A stretch of 64,000 nucleotides of DNA from Aldrovandia affinis (Eukaryota > Chordata > Actinopteri > Notacanthiformes > Halosauridae): contig JAINUG010000110.1 in NCBI GenBank assembly GCA_029706075.1, positions 591,213 through 655,212 of the forward strand. The letters run 5' to 3'. This document shows positions 1 through 14,600 of the stretch, piece by piece. Position 1 is the first letter of the stretch. Each line of letters opens with the position of its first letter. The notes under the pieces are model-generated. The model made no database searches. It was not told the DNA's origin and saw nothing but the letters and a program-made list of their open reading frames with translations. Made by a program: the position numbers and the translations under genes.

Positions 1-473
1 TTGGGCATTCACCTCACAGTTAAGGGCAGTCAGCTCAGCCTGTTATTAAAATCTGGGAACATTACGGTACACCCAGAATACCTAAGACACTCAGCGTGGA
101 CAGAACGGCGTATTCCAGTTCCTCGTTTTCTCTGTGTAATTTGCACCACAAAAAAAAAAAAAAAAGAACGAAATGTGCCACTTGAGCCGAGGAGGTGTTT
201 GTGAACACAAAGCAGCCAGCATGGGTGCAGCGTGGGGCCCACGGGAGCCGAGGCCTGGCCGTAAGTCGTGCACCACATGTCCAGATCCTTCCAGAGACGC
301 CGGGGCTCCCATGCCGGGGCCCCAGAGCGAGGCAGTCTCTGTTTGTGAAGCGCTGCCAGACCCACCCCGCCCCCGCACTCGCACTGCAGAGAGCCAGAGT
401 GAGTCATGAAACTGCACTGTCAGTGCCCAGCCGGTCCCTCACCACCAAAACCCCCATCCCGCGCACTCCAGCT

Positions 474-896
<423 letters not shown>

Positions 897-2280
897 GCTT
901 TTGTATCTGGTTCTGTCATTGATCGTGCCTTCCTGACAGGTGACATCACACAGATTGGTCTTGAGCCCCTTTTTTCTATGTCTTTCTGTCTTTCTCCCAC
1001 ACCCCCTCGTCCTTGAGACCGCTCCACAATAACGCCGCCGCCTTCCACACACTGTTTTCTCCATTCTGTTGTTTTTGTCATTTTTTCCTCTCTCCCTTTT
1101 CTTTAAGGCAGCTTTTGAGCAGAGCGGGGGCTTGTAAAGCAGGGGGGGGGCAGGAGTGGGGCAGGGGCACGGCGACGGGGAGCAGTAAAGGGCGTGGAGG
1201 GCAGCCGGGGCCCGGGCGTCTGCGGCTTCTGCCTCAGTCAGCAGCTATCGGATCATTGGGGGATGCGGCCGCTTTGTGGAGGCAGCCTGTGAAGGTTACC
1301 TGGGGGGGTGGGGGGGTTGGAGTCACGTTGGTGACTTTCCCCGCTGATGTCCCCGCACTGCTGCGATAGCCCATCTCTGCTGGACTCCTTTGTCTGCCGC
1401 TGACTCCTTATTAAAGGAAACGTTTGCAGAGCCTTCCAGCGCGCCAGCAGCGCCAGGGGACGGGGACAGCGAGGATCACGGCCGCGTCAGACAAACGGAC
1501 GCGCTCACCCGCTCTTCCACACACGCTCTTCCACACACGCTTTCCCTTCAGCCCCCCGGCTGACAAGGTGTTTAAAACCCCGAACACGGCCTTTTGTTCC
1601 ACAGTCCCGTCTGTACCTCCCGCCCGGAGCCAAGCACCACTCTCACTACGCCAGGCCTGAGTCACACGAACTCGATGGGTTTTATTGATGGAGTCCAGTG
1701 CTTTCTGTCGTGTCCCGGAATGACTGATTAGGAGATTGACGTATCCGGTTAGAAAATCGTTCCCGCGTTCCAAATTGCGCACGCACTGATTCGAGGACAT
1801 CGTTTGAAATGTGAAAAATATGTTCTTTTTCCCTTTTTGTGCTGAATGACGAGATAAACACCACAGCCTCCTGCAGTGGCCGTCTCGTCTTGCACAGTGA
1901 GGTGTTTGAACGCGGTAATTTGAGGTGAAAGCGCTGCCCGGCTCTGTGTTGGTAGTGTAAGTTGCATTGTGACGGGTGAAGGGCTGGTTTGGAGCGTGGC
2001 AGGGCTCCTGTTATGCAACCAGTAGGTGGAAGCGTAATCGATGGGAGTTACATCACCGCTTCCTTGTCGCTTGCTGCCGCTCCGTGTTCCACGTGTGTGC
2101 CGAGCCCCGGTGGACTCGCCGATGAAACCGGAGGGACTGCAGCTCTTAACGAGCCTTCCCGGAGCGCACCTCACGATCTGGAGCCAAACTCCCCCTGGGA
2201 CTCCCTGCAGCAGTCAGGATAACTCGTACACAAACACGGGGTGCGGAGGGGTGTGCTTTAACTGCACCGGATCCACGCCA

Positions 2281-2508
2281 GGGGTGCCCGAGTTTCGGTA
2301 GTCCAGATCGACCGGGTTTGCATGCTTTCATTCCAGCCCAGCACTAAACACACCCGATTCAAATGCTCATCGGTTCTTTGGATGAGCAGTCGATTCACGA
2401 AATCAGGCGAGTTAGTGAAGGGGTTAACGAAATCAGGTACGTTGGCGCTGGGCTGGAACAAAAGCACCCACACCCGGTAGACCTCGAGGACCGAAACTCG
2501 GGCACCCT
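2281..2508. mobile_element. Palindromic non-autonomous DNA element (MITE-like)
   Basis: Ends are inverted copies: GGTGCCCGAGTTTCGG at 2283-2298 and its complement at 2491-2506. Further imperfect complementarity continues inward, for example CCAGCCCAGC against GCTGGGCTGG. About 228 bp with no coding capacity. Family not assigned. Confidence 0.7.
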
Positions 2509-3426
2509 AGATTTACGCCGACCTATTTCGGCAAGAGCGGCCTCGCCGTTGACTGGCAGCGCGGCGGTGAGGCGGGAGCCCGCGGGCCTCTCTCTTAATT
2601 TCAGCCCAGCTGCTCGTACGCACAGAGGGGGTTTCTGTTCGGCCTGCTTCACGCCCAAGAGCCAGCAGCGGAACAAGGCGCTCCTGTGCGCGCTGGATCA
2701 GCGCACGGCGCGGACGTGACCTCATCGAGGTCAGGCTCATTCGTCGGGCCGGGCCTTTGATCTGCGGAGGTTCTGGGCCCGCGACGCCACTTTAAACGCA
2801 CAGATGAGCCCATGCAGCCGGCCGCGTGACGGCGGAGTGCACGCCCTGCGTTAAGGCTGAGGGATGGCCGCCCTTCCTCCCGCTGTACGGGGCCCTCCTT
2901 GGCCTGGCGCTTCAGAGAGCCGTCGTTTGGCAGGCTCGGGTTCCCATTTGAAGGTTTTATGGTGGAAGTAGTTTTCCCCTCCAAAAAAACTAAACCCAGA
3001 TAGAGTTTTTATTTTCAGGGGGATTAGTAGTGCAGGATAAAAAATGTAACTACGGACCCTGCTCCAGTTGGCAAGACTGCTTTCAAGTCACCGTTCCCCC
3101 AGAAGACTAGATGTGTAGAAAGGGATGTAGCTCTGTATTTTGTGTCAAAAGAACCCGCCTCAACCTTGGGAGGTTTTTATAAATGATGAAAGGACTCCCG
3201 TGTTTTTATCCGCAACGTTTGCCGATATTCGGTGTGTGCTCATTCACGCGAGGGAGGCCGCTCTCCGCCTGCGTTTCTATCTCGCATCCTTCCCTGTCTG
3301 AGATCCCGCTGTGTCTTCTGATAATGGACGGGGTCAATGAGCAGCCGTGCGGCTCGTCACATTACTACCGCAGGCCCCGACCTTCACTGCTACTGCGGCA
3401 GCCTGAACAGCGTGTCCTGTACCCTG

Positions 3427-3427
3427 T

Positions 3428-3520
<93 letters not shown>

Positions 3521-3534
3521 TGTGAGTGTGAGAG
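3427..3534. repeat. (GT)n microsatellite
   Basis: About 108 bp of TG dinucleotides with a few GAGT interruptions. Confidence 0.98.
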
Positions 3535-5937
3535 ATAAAAAACATGCACTGTGCCCCAGTCACGGTGGACACATTTTCAGTTTTGTTTGTGAGAATTGCG
3601 CCTCATAGCAAAGTGGGGGTATTTAGCAGTGTAAATATTTGGTGAGCGATTTCTGCCAATAACCTAGGAGATATTTTCCCCGAGTAACAAAATGATGGCA
3701 GCGGTTGTGGAGGGGGTTGCGGGGGGAGGGGGCAGGCTACAGTAAACTCTTTTTGACTTGAAATGAAAGCAGCGAAGTCTTCCTGGCTGCGCGCCTGTGG
3801 GCCTGTCTTTTTCCGTCGTTTCGTTGCGGGTCTGCGGACGCATTGGGGCGCAGCAGCCTGCAGGTTATTTATAGCTGCGCTTCTTGCTCTTTCCCAGCGG
3901 CTTCATTTTTCGGTCGGCGCGCCTCTTCCACGTCGGGCCCTTTCTAACGGACGCGAGCGGCGTCGCTTCGGCGGCCGCGAGCCGCATTAACGACGAAGGG
4001 GAACGCCAAACCCGGCCCGAATAACACACGCCCCCACCGCGCCAGCGCTGAGGGCGCAGCGTCAGAAACCCCCACGACAGCTCGATGCAATGCTCCTGAG
4101 AGAAGAGCAGGGGCCCGTCCAATAGCTGTCTGGCGCTCTCCTCTCTCTGTCACGAGACACGCGCTCTGAGCCCCGCGCTTACCCCTGACATCAGCCATTT
4201 TGGTGTGAACAATTTGCAGATTTATCTGCCAAGAGTAGAAACGAGCTCTATTTTTACCCCCACCGCTAACGCAGAGTGCGTAATAAACGCCTCCCCGCCC
4301 CAGAGCAGATAAGCCTCGTGTTTTTCATGGGAAGCGCGCTGCGGGGAACGTCTCCCACAGGAAGTTATTTTAGAAACGCGAAGATGCAGCGGAAAGGAAG
4401 AGCACACACGGAAAAGCCATTACAATAGTTTTTTCGTACTCCCCCATTTATTTTTTAATATATTTTTTGGCTTTTCTTCAAATTGATGTACAAGGAAGTC
4501 CTGGGCAGTGCCGAGGCGTGCCAACCATCACCGTGAAAAAGGACATTTAAACATTTTAAGAAATAAAAATGATGGCGCGCGCTTGAAATAAAAAAGAAAA
4601 GAAAATCACGCCAGTGTGGATACCAGATCGTTTGATCGTGGGCCTTTTTCCAGTTAGGTTGATTGATGTACTTTAGCCCGCTGGTGATGAATGGAGATGA
4701 TGACAGTGTTGATATTTGAGAGAGACCCCCCCTCCTCCTCCTCCTCCTTCCTCAAAGGGACGGGCTCGACGGTGGTTGATGAACGTGCCCCGTGTTTTGT
4801 GTGGAAGACGTCAATTGCTATGTTTTAGGAGGCGCGCCGCTTAATGATAGTCTTTCCCACTTTCTCCCTCTGCTGAAAATGTCGGGCACGCCGTCCACAG
4901 ACGTGTGATCGTATCGCCGCCGTCTGAGCGCCTCTCTCCCAGCCCGAGTGTGGAGGCCTCTCTCCCAGTGAAGCCAGGATGAGTTGGGTCTCGCCCACCA
5001 CAGTGCCCGTGAGGCAACGCTCGAGGGGCTTCCGCACGGACAGGATCTTCACCCCGTTCAGTCGGTCTGTCATTCTGGCGCAGTCAGTGGGGTTTACACG
5101 CAGCCGTCGCTGTCCCCCGCGCCACTCTCTCTCCCTCCGGCCCCATCGCCCAGCTCGGGCGGACTCCAGTGTCCCAACGGCTCGCCGATTGCTTCAGCAC
5201 ATGGGCAGAAGTTCACCAGCTCTCTTGGACCAAACAGGCAAGATGGCTTTCTCTGACGTCGCTGTGCTTTATGCGCTCCTGGTTATTGACACGCTGGGAA
5301 AGAGGCCTCAAACCTGTGGTGTTTAAACCGAGCCGCGTTGGAGCGGGAGCGTGGTCAGGACAGCTTTGCCTCCGAGCTGACATCAGCCTGGGCCAATCAC
5401 GGCCTTCTTGCAGCGCCGGGCTCAAGGCCTTCAGCCAGGACCGCTCGTAGGCCCATCTCGGGCGAAACGGTATCTCACAGATTCTTTCCCGATATTTGGC
5501 ACCGTGTAGGCAGGCTGCCGTGTCCCGGTTGGGCGTGCTCTTCAGGAGGCGATCTGAAGAAGTCCAGTGTGAATACTAAGTCTCCTAGCAACAAAATGGT
5601 TTGTCATGGATTTAAAAAAATCTACAACAACAACAACAACAGAAAACAGTCACACACACACACAAGCGCACAGACGCCCACAAATTGACATCATGAGGCA
5701 GGCAACCACAACCTCCTTTTTTATCCGTCCAATCCCTGCGAGCCAGAAGCAGGCCAATTAAAGTGGAGACAAAGGAGGCCCTGTGTGAGCTCAAGTGACT
5801 TCCTGTGTGCTCTCGAGGACACTTGGGGACAGCTAGAGAGGGCCACACCAATCCCTCTGATTAGGTCCACCTTTCAATCTTTCTGCTGCCTCAGACCTGG
5901 TGTCATCTGTACTCCGGCTTTTGGAAAGGTGAACCTA

Positions 5938-6262
5938 CAATAGTGTGTGTGACTGGGTGTGGGTGTGTGTGTGCACCTGGCTGTGGGCGTGGGTGCTGGT
6001 GTGTGACTTGGTGTGGGTTTGGGTGTGACTGGGTGTGGGTGTGCATGTAGGTGTGGGTATGGGAGTGTGTGTGGGTGTATGTATGGGGCGGGGTGCGTAT
6101 GTGTGTTTGTGTGTGTCTGTGACTGGGTGTGCGTGTGGGTTTGGGTTTGGGAGTGTGTGTGACTAGGGGGTGTGGGTATGGGAGTGTGGGGGCATGGGGG
6201 GGGTGTGTGTTTGTGTGTGTGTATGTGTGTTTTGTGTGTGTGTGTGTGTGTGTGTGTGTTTG
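5938..6262. repeat. Degenerate GT-rich low-complexity tract
   Basis: About 325 bp dominated by GTGTG, GGGTGTG and TTTGGG words with no fixed period until the last ~35 bp of pure GT. Confidence 0.9.
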
Positions 6263-7610
6263 TACATGCAGGTTTTAGGGAAGGTCTAATGAAATGATGA
6301 CAAATCATAAACCACTAAGGCTTTTCTGTCATTTGATTGTATTAACAAATAGATGCCGGCACTTTTCAAAAACATTTGTTTTTGTGCACTTTAAAACTGT
6401 GTAACTAAAGTAGATAAACTGTTCAATTGTAGGGTCCCTCATATTTATTTCATGAACGCCTGCAAACGATACCGTTTCTGTTTTTAACCGGCACGGCATA
6501 ACTCTGAATAATTTGTGCCATGATTGGTAGTTATTTGCGCTCTTATCTTCTCAGCAACTTCCCGAGGAGTCACATGAGTCCGTTCAGGGCGGAGTTCGGT
6601 CACGCTGTACGCTCAGTGACTTTGTTAACTCACGGCCGCGCCACCTGTCACTCTTAAAATAACAACCGAGCCGTGAAGGCCTCACAAAGAGACAAAAGCA
6701 GTCCCGAGAAGAATTCAAGCAATTCCGGTTGTATAACGCGCACTACGACAACAACAGCATTGTGTCCTCCGATTGGAAATGCCTTGAGCGGGCCTTTTCA
6801 TCTGTAAAGCGAGAACTGTGATTTTATTAGGGCGCTTTGCTGGGTTTATTGCTATTTTAAAAACAACTCGGAAACGCATTGCAATCGTGGCCTGAAAACG
6901 GAGGGCAGGACGCGTAGGCCGATGACTTCTTTCTCCTCGGTCGTGTCTCTCTGGTTGTGCCCCCGTAACTTCTGTTTGCGCGTTGGGGTTAATCACAGAC
7001 TTGTGAGGGTTTCTTCTCTCGGGTTGACTGTGTGTGTGATGTCCAGCTCGCTGCGACACAGTGGGATGAGCACGTCACGAATCGCCGGCGAGCTGTGGCA
7101 GCCCCTGCCGTTTAATCTCGGGGGGGTGGGTGGGGAGGAGAGAAAAGAGAGACTCCCGTTTGTCTTTCCATAAGTCCAGCCCTCGGGTCGTCTGAGCGGA
7201 CGGCAGCTATGAGCGGACCGGGGCGACAGCACATGAACGCCGCGGGCAAAGGGTGTGAGACACGGGCCCGTTTCTACGCACGCACACGCACGCACGAACA
7301 TAGGCTGCAGTGGCAGCAATCAGGGCGGGTGGGCGGGCAGGACATCCGGTGAGCTCTGAAATGGAGCGCGGTGGAGACCAGGGCACTGAGCGTGTGACTG
7401 CAGCCCCCGGGCCGTGCGTACAGACGGAGATGAGCAGGACTCAGCCCCCCTGCGCTCCCAGGGACGCGCTGTGGGATACCTGCGTGCCAGCCCTGCTAAC
7501 CAGGGATGTGTCTTCACACGCGCGCCGGTACCACAGCAGGGCTCTGCAGCATTCTTCCCTGCCAAATTGAGTCTGCGCTTTTGATTTAGTGCCTGTTCCT
7601 TCACATCGGC

Positions 7611-7611
7611 C

Positions 7612-7643
<32 letters not shown>

Positions 7644-7644
7644 C
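7611..7644. repeat. (CTGT)n microsatellite
   Basis: About eight CTGT tetranucleotides, followed by a CG/TG-rich segment that extends to about 7800. Confidence 0.95.
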
Positions 7645-8387
7645 ATGTGTGTGCACGCACATGCGCGTCTGTGCGTGCTTGCATATTCGCATACGTGTGT
7701 GTACTTGTAAGTACGTGTGTGAATACGTGTGCATATGAGCACGTGTTAGTGTGTGCGGCCATGTCCTCTGTGTGCGTGCGTGCGTGCAAAGAAAGAGGGG
7801 TAAAACATTTTTAAAATACCACAGATTTCTCACACAGGGCCGTTGTGAACAAATAGGTTTGTTCAGCTTCGCATTTGCTGTTACGTTTCAAAAAGAGACC
7901 TGCAGTGCTGTTTTGCGTGCGTGCGTGCGTGGGCTTGCATATGTGCATACGCGTGTGTGTGCGAGCGGGCATGTCCCGTGTCTGTGTCCACCATTTCACG
8001 TGGCATACGTCTGGCGTGATTTTGTCAAAAGGCTCCGTCAGTGGCCGGCGTTATCAGCTGCTCCAGAGTCGTGCGCGGTTTGATGTGGCTCCGCAGCGCT
8101 CACACAATGGCCAGGCCTTTAATCTGAGGACGAGTGGCAGATGGAGGCCAGGGAATTACAGGCGCTCCCCGTACAGGGAGTTCCCTGATCGGCAGCTGAG
8201 GGCGTGCCACGGGCCGGGCCGGGGGGCCTGGCTGCCGGGGGGGGCGTCTCTCTCTCGCTGTCCCAAAGCACCACAGGTCTCTCTTTCAAACGGGACAGGG
8301 AGCCCCAAGCTGAACTACTCAACCCAAAGTGTCCCGGGTGGAAAATCTGTGCTATTTAAAAAGAGAAATGTTACCCTCCTCCCTTTC

Positions 8388-8389
<2 letters not shown>

Positions 8390-8429
<40 letters not shown>

Positions 8430-8431
8430 TT
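8390..8431. repeat. (CT)n microsatellite
   Basis: About 20 CT dinucleotides within a pyrimidine-rich run. Confidence 0.97.
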
Positions 8432-9290
8432 CACGTCTCGTCGTCCGTAAGCGCGATCGGGTCGTTCGCTTAAAAATAGACCCCCGTCCCAGGCCGCGCC
8501 GCACAGAAGGGCAGAGCCAAACGTGCGATGGGAGCTTCGGCTGATTACGCAGCGACCGGGAGGGGGGGCGATTTACGCCGTGACATCTCGGGACAGGTTT
8601 GCGGCGCAGTCTAGTGAGCAGCTGTCAGACAGATTAAAGGGATCCAAGGCCCTGCAGTAAAGAGCGGAGATGCTCCGGGGCCATTCACCCCTGTCAGTTA
8701 AAGAGTAATCCACGGGAGCTGGCTTCTTTCTCCGCAGGGTTAAAGAGTACGTCGCATTATTGATTATAAATAATCTTAAATTGAGTTAAGGGTTCAATTC
8801 TGTCCCCGGACAGCTGCGCAACACCAACGTCGATCTTTCCCTGTGACTACATTTCATCGGCCAATCAGCAGAGCCCCCTTCTAGGGAAATGAGCTGCGTT
8901 CTACCACGTTGTCTCGTCACCTCGCACCGGGAGCGAGAGGGAAGGAATGTCCTCCCGCACTCTGTGGCCTTGCTTCTCAACCAAGCTTTTCAAAAACAAA
9001 TATGAAAGACAAAAGCTTGTTTGATGACTCTACCTGCTTTATTGCATTTTTCCCCCCGCCCGCATCAGTAGAAATGTTCCTTTCTCAAGTAAATGTACGA
9101 CATCAAGCTCCAGTCAGTTAGAGTGACAGAAAAAGGTGTCACCTTGTTGACAAGTAAAAGGAAAGGAAATGAAAATGCCATTCTTAAAATACTTTGGTGG
9201 AGCTGGCGTAGTCGAACAAGCTCGTCTTGTTGCACCTGTGATGTTGCTTTTTTTCTGTTGTGGTTGTTCTTTGACACCCCCACTCTCACA

Positions 9291-9343
<53 letters not shown>

Positions 9344-9350
9344 CTCTCTT
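9291..9350. repeat. (CT)n microsatellite
   Basis: About 28 CT units after a short CACA lead. Confidence 0.97.
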
Positions 9351-10027
9351 GTTTTGGTCTCTGCCCCCATAATAACCTTGCACAGACAGCTCAGAGGCAG
9401 GGGAACTGGAATGTTGCGATTTGCTTAAGTGACAGCCAGAAGATTTAGCATTCAAGCCGGAGGCCCTTCGGCTTTGACCCCAGCCGCGGTGTACGGCACA
9501 CAGAATGATCTGTTCTGGGGAGACACTGCTGAAACAAAACATAGCACAAAAAAATCTAAAAGACACCCACTTCCGGTGTAAAGTTGAGGCACTTTCAGCC
9601 TCCTTTGAGCCTTCTTGGAGCCTCCTTTGATCTCTGAGAAAGGCGCTCAATTTCCATAATGAAATGAAGACCAAGCAAAAAAAATAAAAATCAAACGAAG
9701 ACACTTTTCACTTTTTGTTTTGCTGAAGACCAGTGTCAGAGATGAAATGTGTTGGAGATGTGACGCATTGGGGGGGATGTTTTTCTGTATTTCTGCGTGT
9801 GAAAAAGGGCTTTGATCATGGCGGCGCAGCCTCGGCTCTTGTGCCTGACAGCCAGGGTGCCAAGAATTGAGTGCCGCATAGCCTGTCTGGGCTCCAGCAG
9901 GCTTTTATTACAGTCTGTGCGATGGGGGATTGCGCTCTTCCACAATCATTTCCTGCCAGTACCTGTTCCAGCTCAGTGGGTGTCTGTTGGCACCGGATAA
10001 TCTGCAGTAGTTCTCAATCTCTTTTTC

Positions 10028-10290
10028 ACGCGCGCGCGTGTGTGTGTGTGCGTGCGTGCATGTGTCTGTGTGTCTGTGTGTGTGTGTGTTTTTGTTTGTT
10101 TGTTTGTTTGTGCGTATGCTTGTATGTGCGTGCGTGTGTTTGTGTGTGTGTGTTTGTGTATGTAAGTACATGTGTGCGAGCGCATATATATATGTATTTG
10201 TGTGTGTTAGGTGTGTCTGTATGTAGTCTGTGAGTGTGTGAGAGTGTGTGTGAGTGTGTGAGAGTGTGTGAGAGTGTGTGAGAGTGTGTT
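10028..10290. repeat. Compound TG / TTTG / GTGTGAGA repeat
   Basis: CG/TG alternation at 10028-10060, five GTTT units near 10094-10112, then TG-rich sequence and at least four GTGTGAGA units (10225-10288). Confidence 0.95.
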
Positions 10291-11040
10291 AGGGGAGGCG
10301 TGGGTGAGGAGGGAGGTGGTTGGTCTTTGGGCAGGAGCACACTGTAATTTCACACCCCTGCTCAGGGTTGGAAAAATCCTACACGGAGGCTGGCCTCCCA
10401 AGGCTTAACTGGGCTATGACAGAGTGGGTGTGGGGATTCCCAGGCCCATGAACACATTTCTTGTTCCGATCGGCATTCCCGCAAGGCCAGCGGTCAGCCG
10501 CCACAGCGCACAGTGCACAGCCCGGGAGAGCGCAGGAACCCGGGGCCCGCGCTCCCATTCTGTCCTTTGTCTTGGGCTCGCTGGATGAGCGTGCCCTGCG
10601 TCTAAGTGCCCCTTTATCAGCGGCAGAAGAGCTCAGGTTTCAGCGCAGCTGGGGAGAGACACCGGCCCATTAAAAGTGCGAGCGCTCGGGAAAGTTGGCG
10701 GGGGTGCAGACGATCGGCCCGGCCTGTTCTTTGTCTCCCTCTCGAATTTATAGCCCACCCCTGTTTTCGGGGCTCTGCCAAATGACTAATCAGCAGCGTG
10801 ACTCACTCTGGAAGTGACTGCGCTGCCACCTGTGATGGGGGGATTAGTTACACTTTGGGCAGCGCCGCCCTTTTCCTGCGTCGAGCACGCCTCCAGCTCA
10901 GAGCTCTGCACTCTCGCTCGGGTGTCTGAGAGGGGCTGACGGAGCTGCGGCCGGCCTTGGCGGAGAAAAGAACCAGAAAAAAACCTTTGGGGGAAAAAGA
11001 GAGAGGGAGAGAAGCGGCAACAGAAACAACAAGGAGGGGA

Positions 11041-11352
11041 GGGGAGAGAGAGAGAGAGCGACAGAGAGAGAGAGAGGAGAGGGGGAGGGGGGAGGAAGAG
11101 AAAGAAAAAGGGGGCTCTCTTCTGGGTTTTGATGAGCTGCCGGTGGCTGCAGCTCTGTTTGGAATAACCGATCGCTTGTGTAACTGGCCTCTGGAGGGAC
11201 GATCGTGACCCACATCTCGGCAGGCCGGAGCGCTCCGTCGTTAGCGCCACACCGCCCATGACAAAGAGCGAATAATAACCTGCCTCCGCACCGGGGCTGG
11301 GGAGAGAGAGAGAGAGAGAGAGGGAGAGAGGGAGGAGAGAGAGGGAGAGAGG

Positions 11353-11389
<37 letters not shown>

Positions 11390-11570
11390 GCGAGAGAGAG
11401 AGAGAGAGAGAGGGAGGGAGAGAGAGAGAGAGAGAGTGAGCAGAGAGAGAGAGAGAGAGGGAGAGAGAGAGAGAGCAAGAGAGAGCGAGAGGGAGGGAGG
11501 GAGAGAGAGAGAGAGTGAGCAAGAGAGAGAGAGAGAGAGGGAGGGAGGGAGAGAGAGTGAGCGAGAGAGA
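11041..11570. repeat. GA-rich tracts
   Basis: Two purine-rich blocks (11041-11110 and 11301-11570), mostly GA with GGGA and GAGC interruptions, separated by unique CG-rich sequence. Confidence 0.95.
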
Positions 11571-12679
11571 GAAGCGCCAGCCGCTCCCCTCTCCGTTTCC
11601 TCGCCGCGTTTCCCCTTCAACCCTGCGTCAGCTCTCTCTTTCTGTCGGGCGCTCAAAATGTCCGACACCGCCTGGCTCGGCCAGCGGCACAGCGGGGACG
11701 CCCGCCTCTCGTTCTGACCGTTCCCGGGCAAAGACACTCCCCGACGACACAGCGGAATCCGGCGACACCACCCGCTCGGCTCCCGGAGCCCTTCCCTCCG
11801 GGCTCCTCTCGCGCTCGAGGATAGACGCGCGTCGCAGAGGTAAACAAGGCTCTCTTCTCTTTCATCCACACTTTATTATCTTGTCGTTTTCGCTCTGTCG
11901 TAGCCGTGGTCCTCGGTGTCAGGGTTCGGTCGCGCTGGAGACAGCACCGTAAGGCCAAAGAGCCCGCAGTGAATAATTGATGTTTAAAGGGGGAGTGGCG
12001 CTTTGTTTGGGAACAGTCTGACATGTTCAAAAGTGAGCCGTGCCGGGAGAGGGCTCGCCCCCACGGCTCGGCTCCGCACGCTGCCCGTCCTTTCATTGTG
12101 TCTTCGGCGACGCGCCCGTTCGGACGCAGCGGATTAGTCGCTCACGGTCCGTTTCGGATATCAGCGCACATTCTGAAATGACTGTCCTTATCTGTGGCCT
12201 TCTGCTTCCCCCTCCCCTGCCCTCTTTAGATTGCGTAACGCTGCAGCCGGGGAACATGTAATCTCTGTCAATACCGGCTTTAACGCAGTTGTAAAAAAAT
12301 AAATAAATAAAGAACAGAAAAAAATTGTTTTAAAAAGTAATGACAATCGAAATAATGTTTGATCTGCTAAAATGGTGGCTGAATTATTGATGAGAAATGG
12401 CATTTGTGCTCGTGCTGCTGGGAAGTCCCCGGGCTGGTGTGGTTTTCTGTGCTTCCGGAGAGTGTGTGACATTGTGTCGAGCTCAGGCGAGGTTACTCTT
12501 GTCGGCGTGCGTTATGAGGTGGCATTGAGCTTGAACCGCGCTGTTTTGACAGGGCCCTTCATTTATTAGGGCCTGTTAAGCTGATTAGAGTCCACAACCG
12601 CTCCTCTCCCAGATCCTCTTTACTCAAGGAGTCTGGACTCTGCCATCGAGTGCTGTCGGTAATCTTGATGAACCGTGGG

Positions 12680-12795
<116 letters not shown>

Positions 12796-14332
12796 GTGGG
12801 GGTGTTTGCTTGTGTTTGTTTGTGTGTGTGTGGTGTGGTGTGTGTCTTTGTGATGTGTCGGGGTGTGAGTGCATGTGAGTGCGTTTCTGTGTTTCTGTGT
12901 GTGTTAGTGTTTGTGTGTGTGTGTGCGTGCGAGCGCGCGTGTGTCCTCTCTGCAGTCTCAAATGGAGGCGGGCAGGGCTGCACTCTGACCCATTTAGTGA
13001 GCAGTCCTCCAATGCAGCGCTGCACAGAGCGAGGCTGTTTCTAATTACCTCCGGCAGACAAAGTGCACTTTGAACGCGGCGTTGTTCCGTGCCCGTCATA
13101 AATAGCTCAAAGCCAAAACCTCCTCCCTCCCTCCCTTCCTCTTTTTTCTTCTTCTTCTTCTCAAAACTAATTTTATTTACTTTTTTCTCCCGACGCTCAC
13201 GACGAGGTCACACTAGTTCACGTGCGGGGCGGGGAGTACGGCCGTCTGTCCGATGGCACTCCTGAGGGGGCGAGAGCGTCGGGAGGCCCGGCGGCCCGGG
13301 GCGGGGAGGTCTCGCGGGGCTCTGCTTTCTCTCAGGGAGGAGGAGCGCTCTGTGACGTGGAGCCCTAAACAGGTCACGGTTGTTGCAGACATCACCCCAC
13401 CCCACCCCACCCCCCTGCTCCTACACAGTGGCAGCTTTGTGCTGCAGATTAGGAAGTGGAGAGTCCCTTGGCATGGAGTCGGGTCCTGCAGGCCCATTGT
13501 GGGCCTTCTCCAGCCACAGGGCCCAGGCCTCGGGTCAGAGCCTCACTCAGGCCCGCGCGTTAAAGGAGGGCTCCCTCAGACGCCCGGCACACGGACGCAG
13601 AGTAACCGCCGCGTCCCGCCACTTCCCGTCTGGAATTTTCCGGCTTCCGCAGACCCTTGAGAGCGCCGGGGGGGACGAGTGACGTTTTTATTGGACGGGA
13701 GGCAACGCGCAGTCCTCTCTCTCTCCCGTCTTTTCCTCTCCTCCTTCCTCTACTCCCTCGTTATCGAAACCCCGGCGGAGCCGCGGCAGCAAAGTGGAGC
13801 ACAGTAGGACATTTTGTGCTGTGAAAGGAATCGATGCCAAACGGGGGCAAAAAAAACGGAAAGAAAGGAGATTGTGTGTTAAAGGTCAGTCTCTGGTGTA
13901 TAATAAAGGCTCCAGACCGCACTGGGCCAACACAAATAATCCACACTGGATTTAGTCTCATTTTCTGCATCTTTCATGCCCCCCCACCCCTCCTTGCTAA
14001 ATTCTGTTCATGGTCTGGAATCGAGCAGCTTGAGTAATACGAAGGAATAGGCTCGTAAAATGCTGAATACAGAAGCAATTATGCCGTGGAGTGGTTTAGC
14101 CCTAACTGTCATTTAATGTAATGGAGAGGAGATTTAGAAGAAGCGAGCTGTTTGCCGCACATGGAAATGCAGAACGCAGTGCAGTGCGTTTTACTTACAA
14201 TACGGATGGAGCCCAGATATTAATAACCTCTAGGCAAACCACTGAGCAGTCAGATTTAGTGCCCCTTGGAGAAGTGTTGTTCTTTCTTGTCATCTCCTCT
14301 AATGAACTCAACTATTGCATGCCCTTGGAGCG

Positions 14333-14387
14333 TGCGCGCGTGTGCGTGTGTGTGTGTGTGTGCGTGTGTGTGTGTCTGTGTGTGTCT

Positions 14388-14429
<42 letters not shown>

Positions 14430-14468
14430 ACGTGCCCGCTTATATATGTGTGTGTGTGTGTACATGTA
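14333..14468. repeat. (GT)n microsatellite
   Basis: TG-rich tract with GC and CTGT interruptions. Confidence 0.96.
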
Positions 14469-14516
14469 GGTTCATGCATGTGGAGTGTGCGTGTGTGTGG
14501 GGGGGCAGTCACACGT

Positions 14517-14600
14517 GTAAGATAAGATAATATAAGATGTACTTTATTCTCCCCGTAGGGTATCTTGTCTTGGGCTTGTCTTGTCGCTGTCTTACAAAAA
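14517..14600 (-). mobile_element. Short LINE 3'-end-like fragment
   Basis: Reads AAGATAAGATAATATAAGAT then gtactttattctccccgtag. This is the inverse form of a common fish LINE terminus in which a CCCC...AATAAAGTA sequence precedes short tandem units. Only about 80 bp remain. Confidence 0.45.
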
